64,000 bases of DNA, taken from the NCBI RefSeq assembly GCF_030811595.1, contig NZ_JAUSRB010000002.1, positions 4,650,001 to 4,714,000 of the forward strand, written 5' to 3'. The stretch comes from Streptosporangium brasiliense. Lineage in GTDB: Bacteria; Actinomycetota; Actinomycetes; Streptosporangiales; Streptosporangiaceae. This document shows positions 28,345 to 36,072 of the stretch, in pieces. Made by a program: the position numbers and the translations under genes. How positions within the stretch are numbered: the first letter of the stretch is position 1; each line of letters starts with the position of its first letter. The notes under the pieces were generated by a model, which made no database searches, was not told the DNA's origin, and saw nothing but the letters and a program-made list of their open reading frames with translations.

Positions 28345-29340
28345 TCACGGGATGATCCGGACCGGCAGACGTCTGGCGCGGACGGCGCCGCGGACCGCCG
28401 TGGCCAGCTGGGCGTATTCGGGGGCCCGGGCGGAGCTGGCGCGGTAGGCCAGGCCGATGGTGCGGCCGGGGGCGGGGGGCTGGAAGCGGCGCAGTGTCAG
28501 CCGCGCGCGCCTGCCCGTCTCCACCGGGACGGCCGACTCCGGCAGCAGGGTCACGCCGAGACCGCCCGCGACGAGCTGCACCAGGGTGGGGAGGCTGGTG
28601 GCGTAGGTGGCGGCGGTGGCGCGGGCGCCGACCTCGCGGCAGACGTCGATGGCCTGCTCGCGCAGGCAGTGGCCCTGGTTGAGCAGCACGATGTCGAGCC
28701 CCTTGAGCACATCCCGTTCCAGCGGCCCGTCGGCCTCCGCCAGCGGATGACCGGAGGGGCAGGCGAGCAGGAAGTCCTCCTCGTAGAGGGGCTCCTCGAC
28801 CAGGCCGGCCGTCTCCGTCGGAAGCGCCAGCAGCACCAGGTCCAGGCGGCCCTCGCGCACCTCCTCCAGGATGGTCTCGGTCTTGGCCTCGTGCACGGTC
28901 AGCTTGAGCCGCGGGAACTTCCGCGCGAACATCGGCAGCAGCGCGGGCAGCACGTAGGGGGCGACGGTGGGGATCACCCCCAGGTGCGCCGGGCCGTGGA
29001 AGGGCTCCCTGGTGTGGGCCACCTCGCCCATCAGATCCCCGACCGCCTTGAGCACCCGGGCGGCGTGCACCGCCACCCGGTCGCCCGCCGGGGTCAGCAG
29101 GACCTTCCTGGTGGTCCGTTCCAGCAGCTGGGTGTGCAGAGTCTCCTCCAGGGCCGAGACCGCACTCGACAGCGCGGGCTGGCTCATCCGGAGAGCGGTG
29201 GCCGCCTCCCTGAAGTGCAGGTGCTCGGCGACCGCGAGGAAGGCCCGGAGCTGGGCCAGGGTGGGGGTGAGCTCGCGGGGCGGCTGCAGCGTGGAGGCCG
29301 GCCCTTCGGGACGGGGAGGGAAAGGGGGACGGCGGGTCAT
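28345..29340 (-). CDS. oxyR: LysR-family peroxide sensor OxyR
   Basis: Transcription factor of 331 residues. The winged helix is at about 28-85 (LAQLRAFLAVAEHLHFREAATALRMSQPALSSAVSALE) followed by a LysR effector domain. Cys225 and Cys234 (CLREQAIDVC) have the nine-residue spacing of the redox disulphide pair in OxyR, which identifies it as a hydrogen peroxide sensor. It diverges from ahpC, its classic target. ATG at 29340 gives a 27-residue Pro-rich lead before the HTH; a later start is possible. Confidence 0.9.
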   Translation of the reverse strand: MTRRPPFPPRPEGPASTLQPPRELTPTLAQLRAFLAVAEHLHFREAATALRMSQPALSSAVSALEETLHTQLLERTTRKVLLTPAGDRVAVHAARVLKAVGDLMGEVAHTREPFHGPAHLGVIPTVAPYVLPALLPMFARKFPRLKLTVHEAKTETILEEVREGRLDLVLLALPTETAGLVEEPLYEEDFLLACPSGHPLAEADGPLERDVLKGLDIVLLNQGHCLREQAIDVCREVGARATAATYATSLPTLVQLVAGGLGVTLLPESAVPVETGRRARLTLRRFQPPAPGRTIGLAYRASSARAPEYAQLATAVRGAVRARRLPVRIIP

Positions 29341-29657
29341 GGCTTGATCATTTCGAATAGTGGAGGACAGGCTTGAACGCGGAGCGTTACGCTCGGTGCG
29401 TACCGGTAGCCGAGAGGTGGAGGCTCCGGGCCCCCGGCTGGGTGGGCGGAGGCGTCGGCCGGCCCGGCCCGGGTGGCGCGGCCTGACGTCTGATCTCCGG
29501 CCAGAACGGCGAGCCGTGAGTGTCGGACTCGGGGTGGAGAGGCCGACTGATAGGAAAAGCTTTTCACATTGGCCTGACTGCTCGATTTCTCGGATCAATG
29601 TTAGATGCGGCAGGGTAGGCCCCGACAACGACGTCCTTCTGCAAAGGAGATCCGGAC
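29341..29657. promoter_or_regulatory. oxyR-ahpC divergent control region
   Basis: Intergenic stretch of 317 bases with no gene. It turns AT-rich near 29550-29610, where GAAAAGCTTTTC (29554-29565) is a perfect 12-bp palindrome inside a longer partial dyad, a plausible OxyR contact site for ahpC. TTAGAT at 29601-29606 could be the ahpC -10 element; I see no convincing -35, as expected of an activator-dependent promoter. Confidence 0.5.
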
Positions 29658-30209
29658 TTGCTCACCGTCGGTGACCACTTCCCTGAGTTCGAACTGACCG
29701 CCTGCGTCTCCCTGGACGCGGACAGCGCGTTCGCCGAGATCAACCACAAGTCCTACGACGGCAAGTGGAAGATCTACTTCGCGTGGCCGAAGGACTTCAC
29801 CTTCGTCTGCCCCACCGAGATCGCCGAGTTCGGCCGTCTGGAGGGCGAGTTCGCCGACCGCGACGCTCAGGTCCTGGGTTTCTCCGTCGACTCGGAGTTC
29901 GTCCACCACGCCTGGCGTAAGGACCACCCGGACCTGCGTGACCTGCCCTTCCCGATGCTGTCGGACATCAAGCGCGAGCTCTGCACCGAGCTGGGCATCC
30001 TCGGGGCCGACGGCGTCGCCCAGCGCGCCACCTTCATCGTCGACCCCAACAACGAGATCCAGTTCGTCATGGTGACCGCCGGTTCCGTCGGCCGCAACGT
30101 CAAGGAAGTCCTCCGCGTCCTCGACGCGCTCCAGTCGGACGAGCTCTGTCCGTGCAACTGGAACAAGGGCGAGGCGGGCCTGGACGCGCAGAAGCTGATG
30201 GCCGGATGA
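29658..30209 (+). CDS. ahpC: alkyl hydroperoxide reductase, peroxiredoxin subunit
   Basis: Two-Cys peroxiredoxin of 183 residues that reduces peroxides. The peroxidatic Cys51 lies in FTFVCPTEIAEF; the resolving cysteines are in ELCPCNWNKGE (Cys164/Cys166). The start is TTG at 29658, seven bases after AAAGGAGA. The stop overlaps the ahpD start (ATGA), so the peroxiredoxin and its reductant are coupled. Induction by the divergent OxyR is expected. Confidence 0.96.
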   Translation: MLTVGDHFPEFELTACVSLDADSAFAEINHKSYDGKWKIYFAWPKDFTFVCPTEIAEFGRLEGEFADRDAQVLGFSVDSEFVHHAWRKDHPDLRDLPFPMLSDIKRELCTELGILGADGVAQRATFIVDPNNEIQFVMVTAGSVGRNVKEVLRVLDALQSDELCPCNWNKGEAGLDAQKLMAG

Positions 30210-30742
30210 GCGTCGATGCCCTGAAGGAGGCTCTCCCGGCCTACGCCAAGGACATCAAGCTCAACCTGGGCTCGGCCGTGACGACCTCGTCGCTGACCGA
30301 CCAGCAGCTCTGGGGCGCGGTCCTGGCCTGCGCGCTGGCCACCAGGTCGGCCCGCGTGATCGCCGAGATCTCCGCCGAGGCGGCCGCCAACCTGTCGGCC
30401 GAGGCGTTCCAGGCGGCCAAGGGCGCCAACGCCGTCATGGCGATGAACAACGTCTACTACCGGTCGGTCCACCTGATCGGTGACGAGACATACTCCACCA
30501 TGCCGGCCAAGCTCCGCATGACGATCATCGGCAACCCGGGGGTCGACAAGGTCGACTTCGAGCTCTGGTGCCTCGCGGTGTCGGCGATCAACGGCTGCGG
30601 CCGCTGCCTGGAGTCCCACGAGCAGGTGCTGCGCCAGGCCGGCCTGCCCCGCGAGCAGATCCAGGAGGCCCTCCGGATCGCGGCGGTCGTCAACGCCACC
30701 GCCGCCACCCTGGAGTCCGAGGCCGCCCTGGCCATGGTCTGA
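30206..30742 (+). CDS. ahpD: alkylhydroperoxidase AhpD
   Basis: Protein of 178 residues of the AhpD/CMD family that reduces AhpC in actinobacteria, via lipoamide-linked electrons in Mycobacterium. The active site is Cys131-x-x-Cys134 with His138 (INGCGRCLESHEQ). ATG at 30206 sits in the end of ahpC. A strong hairpin follows 90 bases after the stop. Confidence 0.95.
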   Translation: MSVDALKEALPAYAKDIKLNLGSAVTTSSLTDQQLWGAVLACALATRSARVIAEISAEAAANLSAEAFQAAKGANAVMAMNNVYYRSVHLIGDETYSTMPAKLRMTIIGNPGVDKVDFELWCLAVSAINGCGRCLESHEQVLRQAGLPREQIQEALRIAAVVNATAATLESEAALAMV

Positions 30743-30831
30743 GCCTCCGGCCGGGGGCCGAGTGCTCGGCCGGAGGTCCGTCTCCCCGGTCCGTGGCCGA
30801 GCCTCCGGCCCGGGGTCCGGGCTCTCCGGCG

Positions 30832-30865
30832 GACGGGCGGGTGTTCCACGGAACACCCGCCCGTC
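30832..30865. terminator. hairpin terminator after ahpCD
   Basis: Perfect inverted repeat: a 16-bp stem (GACGGGCGGGTGTTCC and its complement) around a 2-base centre, without a U-tract. It follows ahpD on the + strand and also lies downstream of the minus-strand globin remnant, so it may stop transcription from both sides. Confidence 0.75.
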
Positions 30866-30875
30866 GCCCGTCAGC

Positions 30876-31064
30876 CCTGCGACCGACGTCCTCCGCCCGG
30901 CTCTCGGGCTCCTCCCACGTCCACAGCGGCACCTCGCGCAGCGGGTGGAGCTCCTCGTCGGTGGCCGCGCGGGAGTTCTGCCGGGCCACCCGCGAGCCGG
31001 ACTCCGGATGCCCGCGTACGGCGTCGCGGAAGGGCTCGTCGTCGGGGAGTCCTGCCCCGCCGAA
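30876..31064 (-). pseudogene. remnant of a group II truncated hemoglobin
   Basis: Immediately after the crcB stop, and in the same frame, the minus strand reads FGGAGLPDDEPFRDAV, GSRVARQNSRAATDEEL and HPLREVPLWTWEE. This matches the C-terminal half of actinomycete truncated hemoglobins (C-terminal helices followed by LHPLREVP-W-W). There is no start codon, no N-terminal heme-binding half, and the frame continues past the expected end; the likely original stop (RSQG then TGA) is one base out of frame. I read it as a decayed 3-prime fragment. The family call is from memory of the motif. Confidence 0.5.
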
Positions 31065-31439
31065 TCATCCGAAGATCACCTGAGCGACCGTGAGCCCGAC
31101 GGACACCGCGCCCAGGCCGGCGACGATCGAGGCGACGACATTGGCGACGGCGAAGAACATCGCGCCGGTCTCGGCCAGCCGCAACGTCTCGTAGGAGAAC
31201 GTCGAGTACGTGGTCAGCGCCCCGCACAGCCCGGTGCCCAGCAGCAGCCGCACCTCGGTGCCCACCGCGCCGGCCAGCACCGCACCGGTCAGCATGCCCA
31301 GGACCATCGAGCCGGTCACGTTGACGGCGAAGGTGCCCCAGGGGAAGACCGTGTCGTGGCGGGCCTGCACGGCCCGGTCGGTCAGGTAGCGCAGCGGCGC
31401 GCCGACCGCGCCGCCCAGCAGCACCAGCAGCCAGTTCAC
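31065..31439 (-). CDS. crcB: CrcB/Fluc fluoride channel
   Basis: Small membrane protein of 124 residues with four helices (NWLLVLLGGAVGAPLRYLTD, FPWGTFAVNVTGSMVLGMLTG, GLCGALTTYSTFSYETLRL, and a C-terminal helix). GxFxxNxxGSxxLG and the TTYSTFSYE segment are the Fluc signature for fluoride export; the family works as a dual-topology dimer. The GTG at 31439 overlaps the DUF190 stop. Two CrcB genes in one operon suggest a heterodimer of opposed orientation. Confidence 0.92.
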   Translation of the reverse strand: MNWLLVLLGGAVGAPLRYLTDRAVQARHDTVFPWGTFAVNVTGSMVLGMLTGAVLAGAVGTEVRLLLGTGLCGALTTYSTFSYETLRLAETGAMFFAVANVVASIVAGLGAVSVGLTVAQVIFG

Positions 31440-31780
31440 GGCGCCCCCTGGCGGCCGAGGTAGTGGACGACCTCGACCTCGTCCAGCACGGCCAGCCCCT
31501 CGATGAGGAGCTCGTCCAACTGGGGCAGGAAGGCGCGGATCCGCTGTTCGGTGTCGACGATCACGACGGCCACCGGCAGGTCGTCGGCCATCGAGAGCAG
31601 CCGGGTGGTGTGCACGACCTGGGTGGCGCCGAAGCCCTCCATGCCGCGGAAGACCGACGCCCCGGCCAGCCCGGCGGCGTGGGCGCGGTGCACGATCTCG
31701 GTGAACATGGGGCGGTGATGCCAGGTGTCGGTGTCGTCGACGAAGATCGTCAGCCGCAGGGCCCGTCCGGACAGGGTCAT
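31436..31780 (-). CDS. DUF190 protein
   Basis: Soluble protein of 114 residues (LRLTIFVDDTDTWHHRPMFTEIVHRAHAAGLAGASVFRG), the DUF190 signature. It has a ferredoxin-like/PII-like fold in the family and is often found between or beside crcB genes. It overlaps both crcB genes by four bases. A regulatory or assembly role for the fluoride channel is plausible but unproven. Confidence 0.88.
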   Translation of the reverse strand: MTLSGRALRLTIFVDDTDTWHHRPMFTEIVHRAHAAGLAGASVFRGMEGFGATQVVHTTRLLSMADDLPVAVVIVDTEQRIRAFLPQLDELLIEGLAVLDEVEVVHYLGRQGAP

Positions 31781-32277
31781 CGCGATCTCCCTCCTCTCCT
31801 CGCCAGGAACCGGCGGGTGATCCACGCGCCGGCCGCCACCGCGGCCATGGCCGCGACGACCGTCGCGGCCAGATAGCCGAGCGCCAGTTCGGCCCGGCCG
31901 GCGGACGCCAGGCGGTCGATGTCCACGCAGTAGGTGGAGAAGGTGGTGAAGCCGCCCAGCACACCGGTGCCGAAGAACGGCCGCACCCAGACCGGCGCCG
32001 CCCACGCCTCGCTCAGCGTCACCATGAGGACCCCGATCACCAGGCAGCCGGAGGCGTTGACGCCCAGCGTGGTCCAGGGGAAGGAGTCGTCGGCGGTCGG
32101 CCACAGCAGGCCGGCGCCGTAGCGGGCGCCCGCGCCGATCGAGCCGCCCGCGGCGATCACCGCCAGCACACGGTAGTGCGAGCGGCGCAGCTCTCGGCGC
32201 TGGCGCGCGTCGGCCAGATCGACATCGGGGTCGATGGGCTCGGTCACCGTCGTGGACCTCATCCGATCCGAACGCAT
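31777..32277 (-). CDS. crcB: CrcB/Fluc fluoride channel, second subunit
   Basis: Protein of 166 residues with a charged N-terminal cytoplasmic extension of about 35 residues (DARQRRELRRSHYR) before four helices. FPWTTLGVNASGCLVIGVLM and FGTGVLGGFTTFSTYCVDIDRL carry the Fluc motifs. The ATG at 32277 follows AGGGAGGGAC; ATG at 32262 is an alternative. It is the first gene of the crcB-DUF190-crcB operon. Confidence 0.9.
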   Translation of the reverse strand: MRSDRMRSTTVTEPIDPDVDLADARQRRELRRSHYRVLAVIAAGGSIGAGARYGAGLLWPTADDSFPWTTLGVNASGCLVIGVLMVTLSEAWAAPVWVRPFFGTGVLGGFTTFSTYCVDIDRLASAGRAELALGYLAATVVAAMAAVAAGAWITRRFLARRGGRSR

Positions 32278-32451
32278 GTCCCTCCCTACGCGTGGCGGGT
32301 GCCCGTGGACGCGGACACGACCTTTCACGAGTAGGGACCGTTGGCGGCAGCGCGGTGCCACGGTTCGGGTACGGCGGGCCCCACCGCCGCGGGCGTCCGC
32401 CTGCCGGCGAGGCGCCCCTGACACCGTTCAGCTTAGCGCGGTGCGTCCCGG

Positions 32452-32517
32452 CCATCGGCGGCAGCGCCCGCCGTACGCGGGGAGCCATCGGCGGCAGCGC
32501 CCGCCGTACGCGGGGAG
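32452..32517. repeat. two tandem 33-bp repeats upstream of crcB
   Basis: Two identical head-to-tail copies of a 33-base unit (beginning CCATCGGCGGCAGCGCCCGC), at 32452-32484 and 32485-32517. Each holds a short CCCGC/GCGGG stem. They lie in the 309-base gap between crcB and the exporter gene. No other gene is seen in the gap. Confidence 0.85.
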
Positions 32518-32532
32518 GAGCCGGATACGTGG

Positions 32533-32567
32533 GACGAGACGCCAGGGGCGGGCCCTGGCGTCTCGTC
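32533..32567 (-). terminator. hairpin terminator of the DHA2 exporter gene
   Basis: A 15-bp perfect stem (GACGAGACGCCAGGG with its complement) around a 5-base loop, 19 bases after the minus-strand stop at 32587. No U-tract. Confidence 0.75.
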
Positions 32568-32586
32568 GCCGTGGTCGTGCGGGAGG

Positions 32587-34167
32587 TCAGTCGGCCGGGG
32601 CCGGGGGAGCGGTCGGGTCGGCGGGGGTGGCGGGGGCGGTCTGGGCCGAGCGGAGCGGGACCTCCCGCAGCAGCAGGGATGCCAGCGCGGCCAGGACGGC
32701 GATGGGCACGCCCACCAGGAAGACCATGTGGATGGCCCGGGTGAAGGCCTCCAGGATCACCTCCAGCACCGGCGCCGGCAGGTGGCGGATGGCGTCGGGG
32801 GAGCCGAGGCTGGGGGTCGCGCCGCCGGTGAGGGGCAGGTGCGCGGCCTTGGCCAGGGAGACCAGCTCCGCACTGAGCCGGTTGGTCAGGATGGCGCCGA
32901 AGGCCGCCACGCCGACCGCGCCGCCGAGGGAGCGGAAGAAGGTCACGCCCGAGGTGGTGGAGGCCAGGTCGGCGCGGGTCACGGCGTTCTGCGCGGCCAG
33001 GATCAGGATCTGCATGGAGGCGCCGAGGCCGACGCCGAGCACCGCGATGTCGAGGGCGACGACCAGCAGCGAGCTGTCGACGTGCAGCCGGGAGAGCAGG
33101 AACAGGCCGACCGCGACCAACAGCATGCCCGCGACGGGGAAGACCTTCCACCGGCCCGTCCTGCTGACGGACCGGCCGACCAGGATCGAGGAGACCAGCA
33201 GCCCGAGCACCATGGGCAGGGTCATCAGGCCGGAGCCGGTGGGGCTCATGCCCTTGACGATCTGCAGGTACTGCGGGAGGAACATCAGCGCGCCGAACAT
33301 CGAGGCGCCGACGAGCAGGGACGCGATGCTGCTGAGCATGAAGGTGTGGTTGCGGAACAGGCGCGGCGGCAGGATCGGGTCGGCGGCCCTGCGCTCGGCG
33401 ACGACGGCGAGGCCGAACAGCGCCAGGCTGAGCGCGCCCAGCCCGTAGGTCCACGCGGAGTTCCAGCCGAACTCCTTGCCGCCGAGGGACAGCAGCAGCA
33501 TCAGCGCGGTGGTGCCGCCGGTGATGAACGTGGCGCCCCACCAGTCGACCTTGGTGTCGCGGCGCATGAGCGGCAGCTTGAGCACCTTCTGGATGACGAC
33601 GAAGGCGATCACGGCCAGCGGCACGCAGATCCAGAACGTCCAGCGCCAGGACATGTTGTCCACGATGAAGCCGCCGAGCAGCGGCCCGGCCACGGTGGAG
33701 ACGCCGAAGACCGCGCCGATGTAACCGGAGTAGCGGCCGCGCTCGCGGGGCTCGACCACGTCGCCCAGGATGATCTGCGGCAGCGCGGCGAGGCCGCCGG
33801 CGCCGATGCCCTGCACGGCCCTGGCCGCGATGAGCTGGCCCATGTCCTGGGAGAAGCCCGCGGCGACGGAGGAGAGGAGGAAGACCAGCAGGGCGGCCTG
33901 GAACATGAGCTTGCGGCCGTAGAGGTCCGACAGCTTGCCCCAGAGCGGGGTGGAGGCCGTCATGGTGAGCAGCGTCGCGCTGGCCACCCAGGCGAGCTGG
34001 TCCTGACCGCCGAGCGTGCCCACGATCGTCGGCAGCGCGGTCCCCACCACGGACGTCGAGATCATCGACGTCAGCATGGCGAGCATCAGCCCGGCCAGGA
34101 TCTCCAGCACCTGCTTGTGTGTGAAGCGTGGTGCGGCCTCGGCCTGGGCCTGTTGTTCGGTCAGCAT
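32587..34167 (-). CDS. MFS multidrug exporter, DHA2 (EmrB/QacA) family
   Basis: Membrane transporter of 526 residues with about 14 helices. ALPTIVGTLGG, WVASATLLTMTASTPLWGKLSDLYGRK (motif A) and ARAVQGIGAGGL are the DHA2 signatures. It would export drugs by proton antiport. The ATG at 34167 follows GGGGGATGG; an upstream in-frame ATG at 34197 is rejected because it falls in the operator. It is divergent from a TetR regulator with a shared palindromic site, the common repressor-exporter arrangement. Its substrate is unknown; with the NRPS cluster only 2 kb away a resistance role is possible. Confidence 0.92.
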   Translation of the reverse strand: MLTEQQAQAEAAPRFTHKQVLEILAGLMLAMLTSMISTSVVGTALPTIVGTLGGQDQLAWVASATLLTMTASTPLWGKLSDLYGRKLMFQAALLVFLLSSVAAGFSQDMGQLIAARAVQGIGAGGLAALPQIILGDVVEPRERGRYSGYIGAVFGVSTVAGPLLGGFIVDNMSWRWTFWICVPLAVIAFVVIQKVLKLPLMRRDTKVDWWGATFITGGTTALMLLLSLGGKEFGWNSAWTYGLGALSLALFGLAVVAERRAADPILPPRLFRNHTFMLSSIASLLVGASMFGALMFLPQYLQIVKGMSPTGSGLMTLPMVLGLLVSSILVGRSVSRTGRWKVFPVAGMLLVAVGLFLLSRLHVDSSLLVVALDIAVLGVGLGASMQILILAAQNAVTRADLASTTSGVTFFRSLGGAVGVAAFGAILTNRLSAELVSLAKAAHLPLTGGATPSLGSPDAIRHLPAPVLEVILEAFTRAIHMVFLVGVPIAVLAALASLLLREVPLRSAQTAPATPADPTAPPAPAD

Positions 34168-34180
34168 GAACCATCCCCCA

Positions 34181-34197
34181 ATGTATGTACGATACAT
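34181..34197. promoter_or_regulatory. inverted repeat, probable TetR operator
   Basis: ATGTAT (34181-34186) and ATACAT (34192-34197) form a perfect dyad with a 5-bp centre, in an AT-rich stretch between the divergent exporter and TetR genes. It lies 13 bases upstream of the exporter ATG. Confidence 0.7.
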
Positions 34198-34248
34198 ATG
34201 AAGTTAGTAGACGCTTGTTTACTGGTCAAATCTGGAAGGATCGGTCAG

Positions 34249-34809
34249 GTGGATGAGGTACGGCACCGCGACCGGGCGGGCACCCGGCGGCGCATTCTCG
34301 ACGCCGCCCGCCGGCTGTTCACCGAACTCGGATACGACGAGGTGACGATGCGGCTGATCTCCGCGGAGGCGGACGCCAACATCTCGCTGATCAACCGTTA
34401 CTTCGGCACCAAGCGGGAGCTGTTCGCCGAGGTGCTCGCCATGCAGGGGCGCTTCCCCGGCGTGCTGGAGGTCCCCGAGGAGCAGCTCCCCCGCCGCCTG
34501 GCGGAGTACGTCGCCGAGCGGCTCCGGTCGGACCGGGGGAGCCCGATCATGGCGGCGCTCATCCGGTCGTCGTCCTGCTCGGAGATCCACGGGATCATCC
34601 GTGACCGGGTCACCTCGGCGATCCTGGAGCCGCTGGCCGAGCGGCTGCCGGGCCCGGACCCGCTCTTCCGGGCGACCGTCGCCACCGCCCTCATCACCGG
34701 CTCCGGCACGCTGAGCCAGCTCTACGGCCCCGACGCGATCGACGCGCCCGACGAGGAGACGGTGGTCCGGCGGCTCACGGCCGTCTTCGAGGCGTGTCTC
34801 AGGCTGTGA
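34249..34809 (+). CDS. TetR-family regulator
   Basis: Repressor of 186 residues. The helix-turn-helix is at about residues 9-52 (TRRRILDAARRLFTELGYDEVTMRLISAEADANISLINRYFGTKRELF), followed by an all-helical ligand domain. GTG at 34249 follows GGAAGG at nine bases; an in-frame ATG at 34198 exists but lies at the operator. It most likely represses the divergent DHA2 exporter and itself. Confidence 0.9.
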   Translation: MDEVRHRDRAGTRRRILDAARRLFTELGYDEVTMRLISAEADANISLINRYFGTKRELFAEVLAMQGRFPGVLEVPEEQLPRRLAEYVAERLRSDRGSPIMAALIRSSSCSEIHGIIRDRVTSAILEPLAERLPGPDPLFRATVATALITGSGTLSQLYGPDAIDAPDEETVVRRLTAVFEACLRL

Positions 34810-34866
34810 GCCGCACCCGCCTCAGGCTGTGAGCCGCGCCCGCACCCGCCTCGGGCTGTGGGCCGC
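34798..34866. repeat. three imperfect repeats at the tetR 3-prime end
   Basis: A 17-base unit (CTCAGGCTGTGAGCCGC) occurs at 34798-34814 and 34821-34837, and once more with two changes at 34850-34866. The first copy contains the TetR stop codon. Each has a GGCT/AGCC stem, so the array could help stop convergent transcription from tetR and the CDF gene. Confidence 0.7.
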
Positions 34867-34896
34867 CCGGGACGAGGCCCGCCTGGGGCGCCCGCC

Positions 34897-35856
34897 TCAG
34901 GAGGTGATGCCCGCGGGCGGCGGGCCGGCGGCGGGCCGGTCGGCGGCTCTGGCGATCCGGCAGGCCGTGCCCGGCACATGGTCGACCTGCAGGGTGGTGT
35001 GGTCGATGTGGAAGCGCTCGTGCAGCAGCTCGGCGAGCTCGCGGCGGATCCGGTGGCAGTCGCCGCCGGGCCTGACGATCACGTGTGCGGACAGTGCGGG
35101 GAAGCCGCTGGTCACCGTCCACACGTGCAGGTCCTCCACGGCGGTGACCTCGGCGTGGGCGGCGATCGCGGCGCTCACCTCGGCCGGGTGCACGCCGGTG
35201 GGCGCGGCCTCGAACAGGACGCGCCCGGCGTCGCGCAGCAGGCCGTAGGCGGACTTGGCCATCAGGGCCGCCACGACCAGGGCGGCGATGGCGTCGGCCC
35301 GGCCCCAGCCGGTGAGCCAGACGACCGCGCCCGCGATCGCGGTGGCGATGAAGGCGTACATGTCGTTGAGGATGTGCTGGAAGGCGCCTTCCACGTTGAG
35401 GCTGCTCCGGTCGGCTCTGGCGATGAGCCAGGCGGCGACCGCGTTGACCGCGATCCCGGCCAGGGCCGTGCCGAGGACCAGGCCCCCCTTGACCTCGGGC
35501 GGCTCGACGAGCCGCCGCACGCCCTCGTAGACGAAGTAGACGACGAGCAGCACGAACGTCAGCCCGTTGATCGCCGCCGACAGGATCTCCGCGCGTTTCC
35601 AGCCGAAGGTGTAGGCGCCGCGGGCGGGACGGGCGGCCATGCCCATCGCGATCAGGGCGAGCGCGATGGAGGCGGCGTCGGTCAGCATGTGCCCGGCGTC
35701 GGAGATCAGCGCGATGGAGTTGGCGACGAGGCCGATGACGACCTCGGCCGCCATGAAGACGACCAGCAGGGCGAGCGCCGCCGCCAGGTAGCGGCGGTCG
35801 GAGTCCGCGCCGTGTCCGTGCCCATGGCCGTGTCCGTGACCCATCGCAAGATCCAT
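34897..35856 (-). CDS. cation diffusion facilitator (zinc-type) exporter
   Basis: Membrane transporter of 319 residues. A His-Gly repeat (GHGHGHGHGH) at the N-terminus binds metal; six helices follow, with the transport site His/Asp residues in ISDAGHMLTDA and the family sequence HILNDMYAF. A cytoplasmic C-terminal domain carries VEDLHVWTVTSG, the CDF dimer domain. It would export Zn(II) or a similar divalent ion. Upstream lies an ArsR/SmtB-like operator, suggesting zinc-induced expression, although no ArsR gene is in the window. Confidence 0.92.
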   Translation of the reverse strand: MDLAMGHGHGHGHGHGADSDRRYLAAALALLVVFMAAEVVIGLVANSIALISDAGHMLTDAASIALALIAMGMAARPARGAYTFGWKRAEILSAAINGLTFVLLVVYFVYEGVRRLVEPPEVKGGLVLGTALAGIAVNAVAAWLIARADRSSLNVEGAFQHILNDMYAFIATAIAGAVVWLTGWGRADAIAALVVAALMAKSAYGLLRDAGRVLFEAAPTGVHPAEVSAAIAAHAEVTAVEDLHVWTVTSGFPALSAHVIVRPGGDCHRIRRELAELLHERFHIDHTTLQVDHVPGTACRIARAADRPAAGPPPAGITS

Positions 35857-35862
35857 TCCCTA

Positions 35863-35886
35863 ACACTTGAACAGTTGCTCAGATGT
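35863..35886. promoter_or_regulatory. ArsR/SmtB-like metal operator
   Basis: A 24-bp dyad: half-sites ACACTTGAACAG and, on the other strand, ACATCTGAGCAA, agreeing at 8 of 12 positions, with the TGA-CA...TG-TCA core of zinc-sensing SmtB/CzrA operators. It sits 7 bases upstream of the CDF exporter start. The match is by eye to the known consensus. Confidence 0.5.
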
Positions 35887-35904
35887 TAAGCAAGGTAAGC
35901 CTAA
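35886..35904. promoter_or_regulatory. candidate iron box (DmdR/IdeR-like)
   Basis: TTAAGCAAGGTAAGCCTAA agrees with the actinobacterial 19-bp iron box TTAGGTTAGGCTAACCTAA at about 13-14 positions when W and S positions are allowed. It lies 170 bases upstream of the fatty acyl-AMP ligase, between the CDF gene and the NRPS cluster, and abuts the ArsR-like site. The rest of 35905-36072 is a moderately AT-rich stretch without a gene. Confidence 0.35.
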
Positions 35905-36072
35905 CAGGGCAACCTCCCGGTCTGCGCTGGCGTGAGGTGAAGGGAGAATTCGCTGGCGGCAAAATACTAAATTTCCGCATAAAACCGAGCGGTAGCTTGT
36001 GCGGCGCAGGCCTGGGACCGGCTGATCTTTCCTCTTATGTTGGGTGGTCTTGCCGTCACGGGAGATGACCAG

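Noticed and set aside
30690..30989. Intact minus-strand gene starting MARQNSRAA
   Set aside because: The start falls inside the conserved C-terminal part of a globin remnant, and the frame runs through the ahpCD terminator hairpin into non-conserved sequence.
32278..32586. Fluoride riboswitch upstream of crcB
   Set aside because: I looked for the conserved GGNGATG and CTGATGG elements and their pairing and did not find them; only tandem repeats and a terminator are visible.
34198..34248. Longer TetR start at ATG 34198
   Set aside because: It abuts the operator dyad, lacks a ribosome binding site and adds residues not seen in TetR N-termini; GTG 34249 has GGAAGG upstream.
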